A stretch of 7,896 bases of DNA from Ahrensia sp. (GTDB lineage Bacteria > Pseudomonadota > Alphaproteobacteria > Rhizobiales > Rhizobiaceae). Positions 7,371 to 7,896 of the stretch are shown here, one piece after another. Each line of letters starts with the position of its first letter. The first letter of the stretch is position 1. The DNA lies in NCBI GenBank assembly GCA_003233475.1, contig QILU01000061.1:1-7896 (forward strand), read 5' to 3'. Position numbers and translations under genes: made by a program. The notes beneath the pieces are model-generated. The model was not told the origin of the DNA. It saw nothing but the letters and a program-made list of their open reading frames with translations, and made no database searches.

Positions 7371-7458
7371 GTTTTGTGCTGGCGAATAAGAATATTGATT
7401 GAGCACTGGCGCGTGAAAATTTCACACTGGATTGGCTCGAATACAGAATCGGGATTCA
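7371..7458 (+). promoter_or_regulatory. Spacer with short palindrome between adaptor and next gene
   Basis: This 88-base gap has no terminator. It holds a 13-base palindrome, GTGAAAATTTCAC, at 7413-7425 (6-bp arms around a central A). The palindrome is bracketed by the direct repeat CACTGG at 7404-7409 and 7425-7430, 21 bases apart. This could be a regulator site or a chance arrangement. The start of the next gene has only a weak GGGA at 7451-7454 as a possible Shine-Dalgarno. Confidence 0.25.
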
Positions 7459-7896
7459 ATGAAACAGACGTTAGCCACTAATCAAATTTCGCCGGATTCA
7501 CAATCACAACAAACGGCCCCTAATCGTGAGCTGCGTTTCGCATCGGCACCACCGACAAATCAAGGTGACGGCTCTGTTGGCGCACAAAACGATCAGAATA
7601 AAACCCAATCGGTAAACTCAAAATCCGCCGGACAAGGCCCAAAACATGCCCGCGAAAGCGATGTGGCAAACGCGTTGTTGAGCCTGGAGCGCGAGGCGCG
7701 CAAAGCCGAAACCGAAGCCGAAATGGGCTATTTAATGGTCAATGGATCGCGGGTGGCGGTGCAATACCGTCAAGCGCTATTGCTGATGCGTTCCGGCCCT
7801 AAAAAACATCGGGTGGTTGCTGTTTCCTCGCTTTCCGCAATTGATCGAAACTCGACCTTTATCCGTTGGGTTGAGCGTCTGGCAAAAGAAAAACTT
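7459..7896 (+). CDS. N-terminal part of a probable second, larger adaptor-like exporter component; runs off the window
   Basis: An open frame of 146 codons from ATG 7459 reaches the right edge with no stop. An in-frame TGA at 7414 limits upstream extension. Residues 1-65 are rich in Q, N, S and P and contain no signal peptide, so the N-terminus should be cytoplasmic and disordered. Residues 68-93 form a charged amphipathic helix (LLSLEREARKAETEAE), followed by a YLMVNGSR strand, VQYRQALLL, a basic turn and a VVAVSSLSAIDRNSTF block. From memory, this order (ExEAR helix, VN, YRQA, VAVSG, VDRN) resembles the N-terminal segment, sometimes annotated GAF-like, of large HlyD-type inner-membrane adaptors encoded beside TolC genes. 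No transmembrane or lipoyl part is within the window, so the function is inferred from memory of the family and from position. Coding is supported by the long open frame, its codon use and its place in the unit. Confidence 0.68.
   Translation, partial: MKQTLATNQISPDSQSQQTAPNRELRFASAPPTNQGDGSVGAQNDQNKTQSVNSKSAGQGPKHARESDVANALLSLEREARKAETEAEMGYLMVNGSRVAVQYRQALLLMRSGPKKHRVVAVSSLSAIDRNSTFIRWVERLAKEKL

Noticed and set aside
1..7896. tRNA, rRNA, CRISPR array, insertion sequence, prophage or attachment site
   Set aside because: I found no cloverleaf-like segment, no short regularly spaced DNA repeats with unique spacers, no transposase-like frame and no terminal inverted repeats. The repeats present are protein-domain repeats.

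Overview
The window looks like an accessory surface-protein export locus from a Gram-negative bacterium. An outer-membrane channel lipoprotein and a periplasmic adaptor are both encoded, so the cell has two membranes. I judge the base composition by eye to be close to half G+C. A proteobacterium, perhaps a marine alphaproteobacterium, fits, but the sequence does not fix the taxon. All genes lie on the + strand.

Layout. (1) Positions 1-4542 hold the 3' part of a very large repetitive surface protein. The reading frame is open at the left edge and begins inside a repeat. It encodes three copies of a two-domain super-repeat (about 240-246 residues each), two more cadherin-like domains, three domains of the He_PIG/CADG (putative Ig, dystroglycan-type cadherin) type, and a non-repetitive C-terminal region of about 265 residues. 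A strong intrinsic terminator at 4569-4601 closes this unit. (2) After a leader with a good ribosome binding site but no clear promoter, 4761-6437 encodes a TolC-family outer-membrane factor with a lipobox and an unusual basic C-terminal tail. (3) 6519-7370 encodes a short, cleavable-signal-peptide periplasmic adaptor of the HlyD/RND-MFP type. (4) 7459 to the right edge is the start of a further gene. Its product has a Q/N/S-rich cytoplasmic N-terminus and then a charged helix, and it resembles the N-terminal part of larger adaptor proteins found in similar clusters.

How they may work together. The channel, the soluble adaptor and the last gene appear to form one transcription unit directly behind the giant protein, so the simplest reading is a dedicated exporter and its substrate. 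The system does not look like a textbook type I pair. The substrate shows no RTX nonapeptides in its C-terminal part, the channel is a lipoprotein with an extra tail, the adaptor lacks a membrane anchor and a membrane-proximal domain, and no ABC transporter is visible. The inner-membrane motor, if there is one, must lie beyond the right edge or elsewhere.
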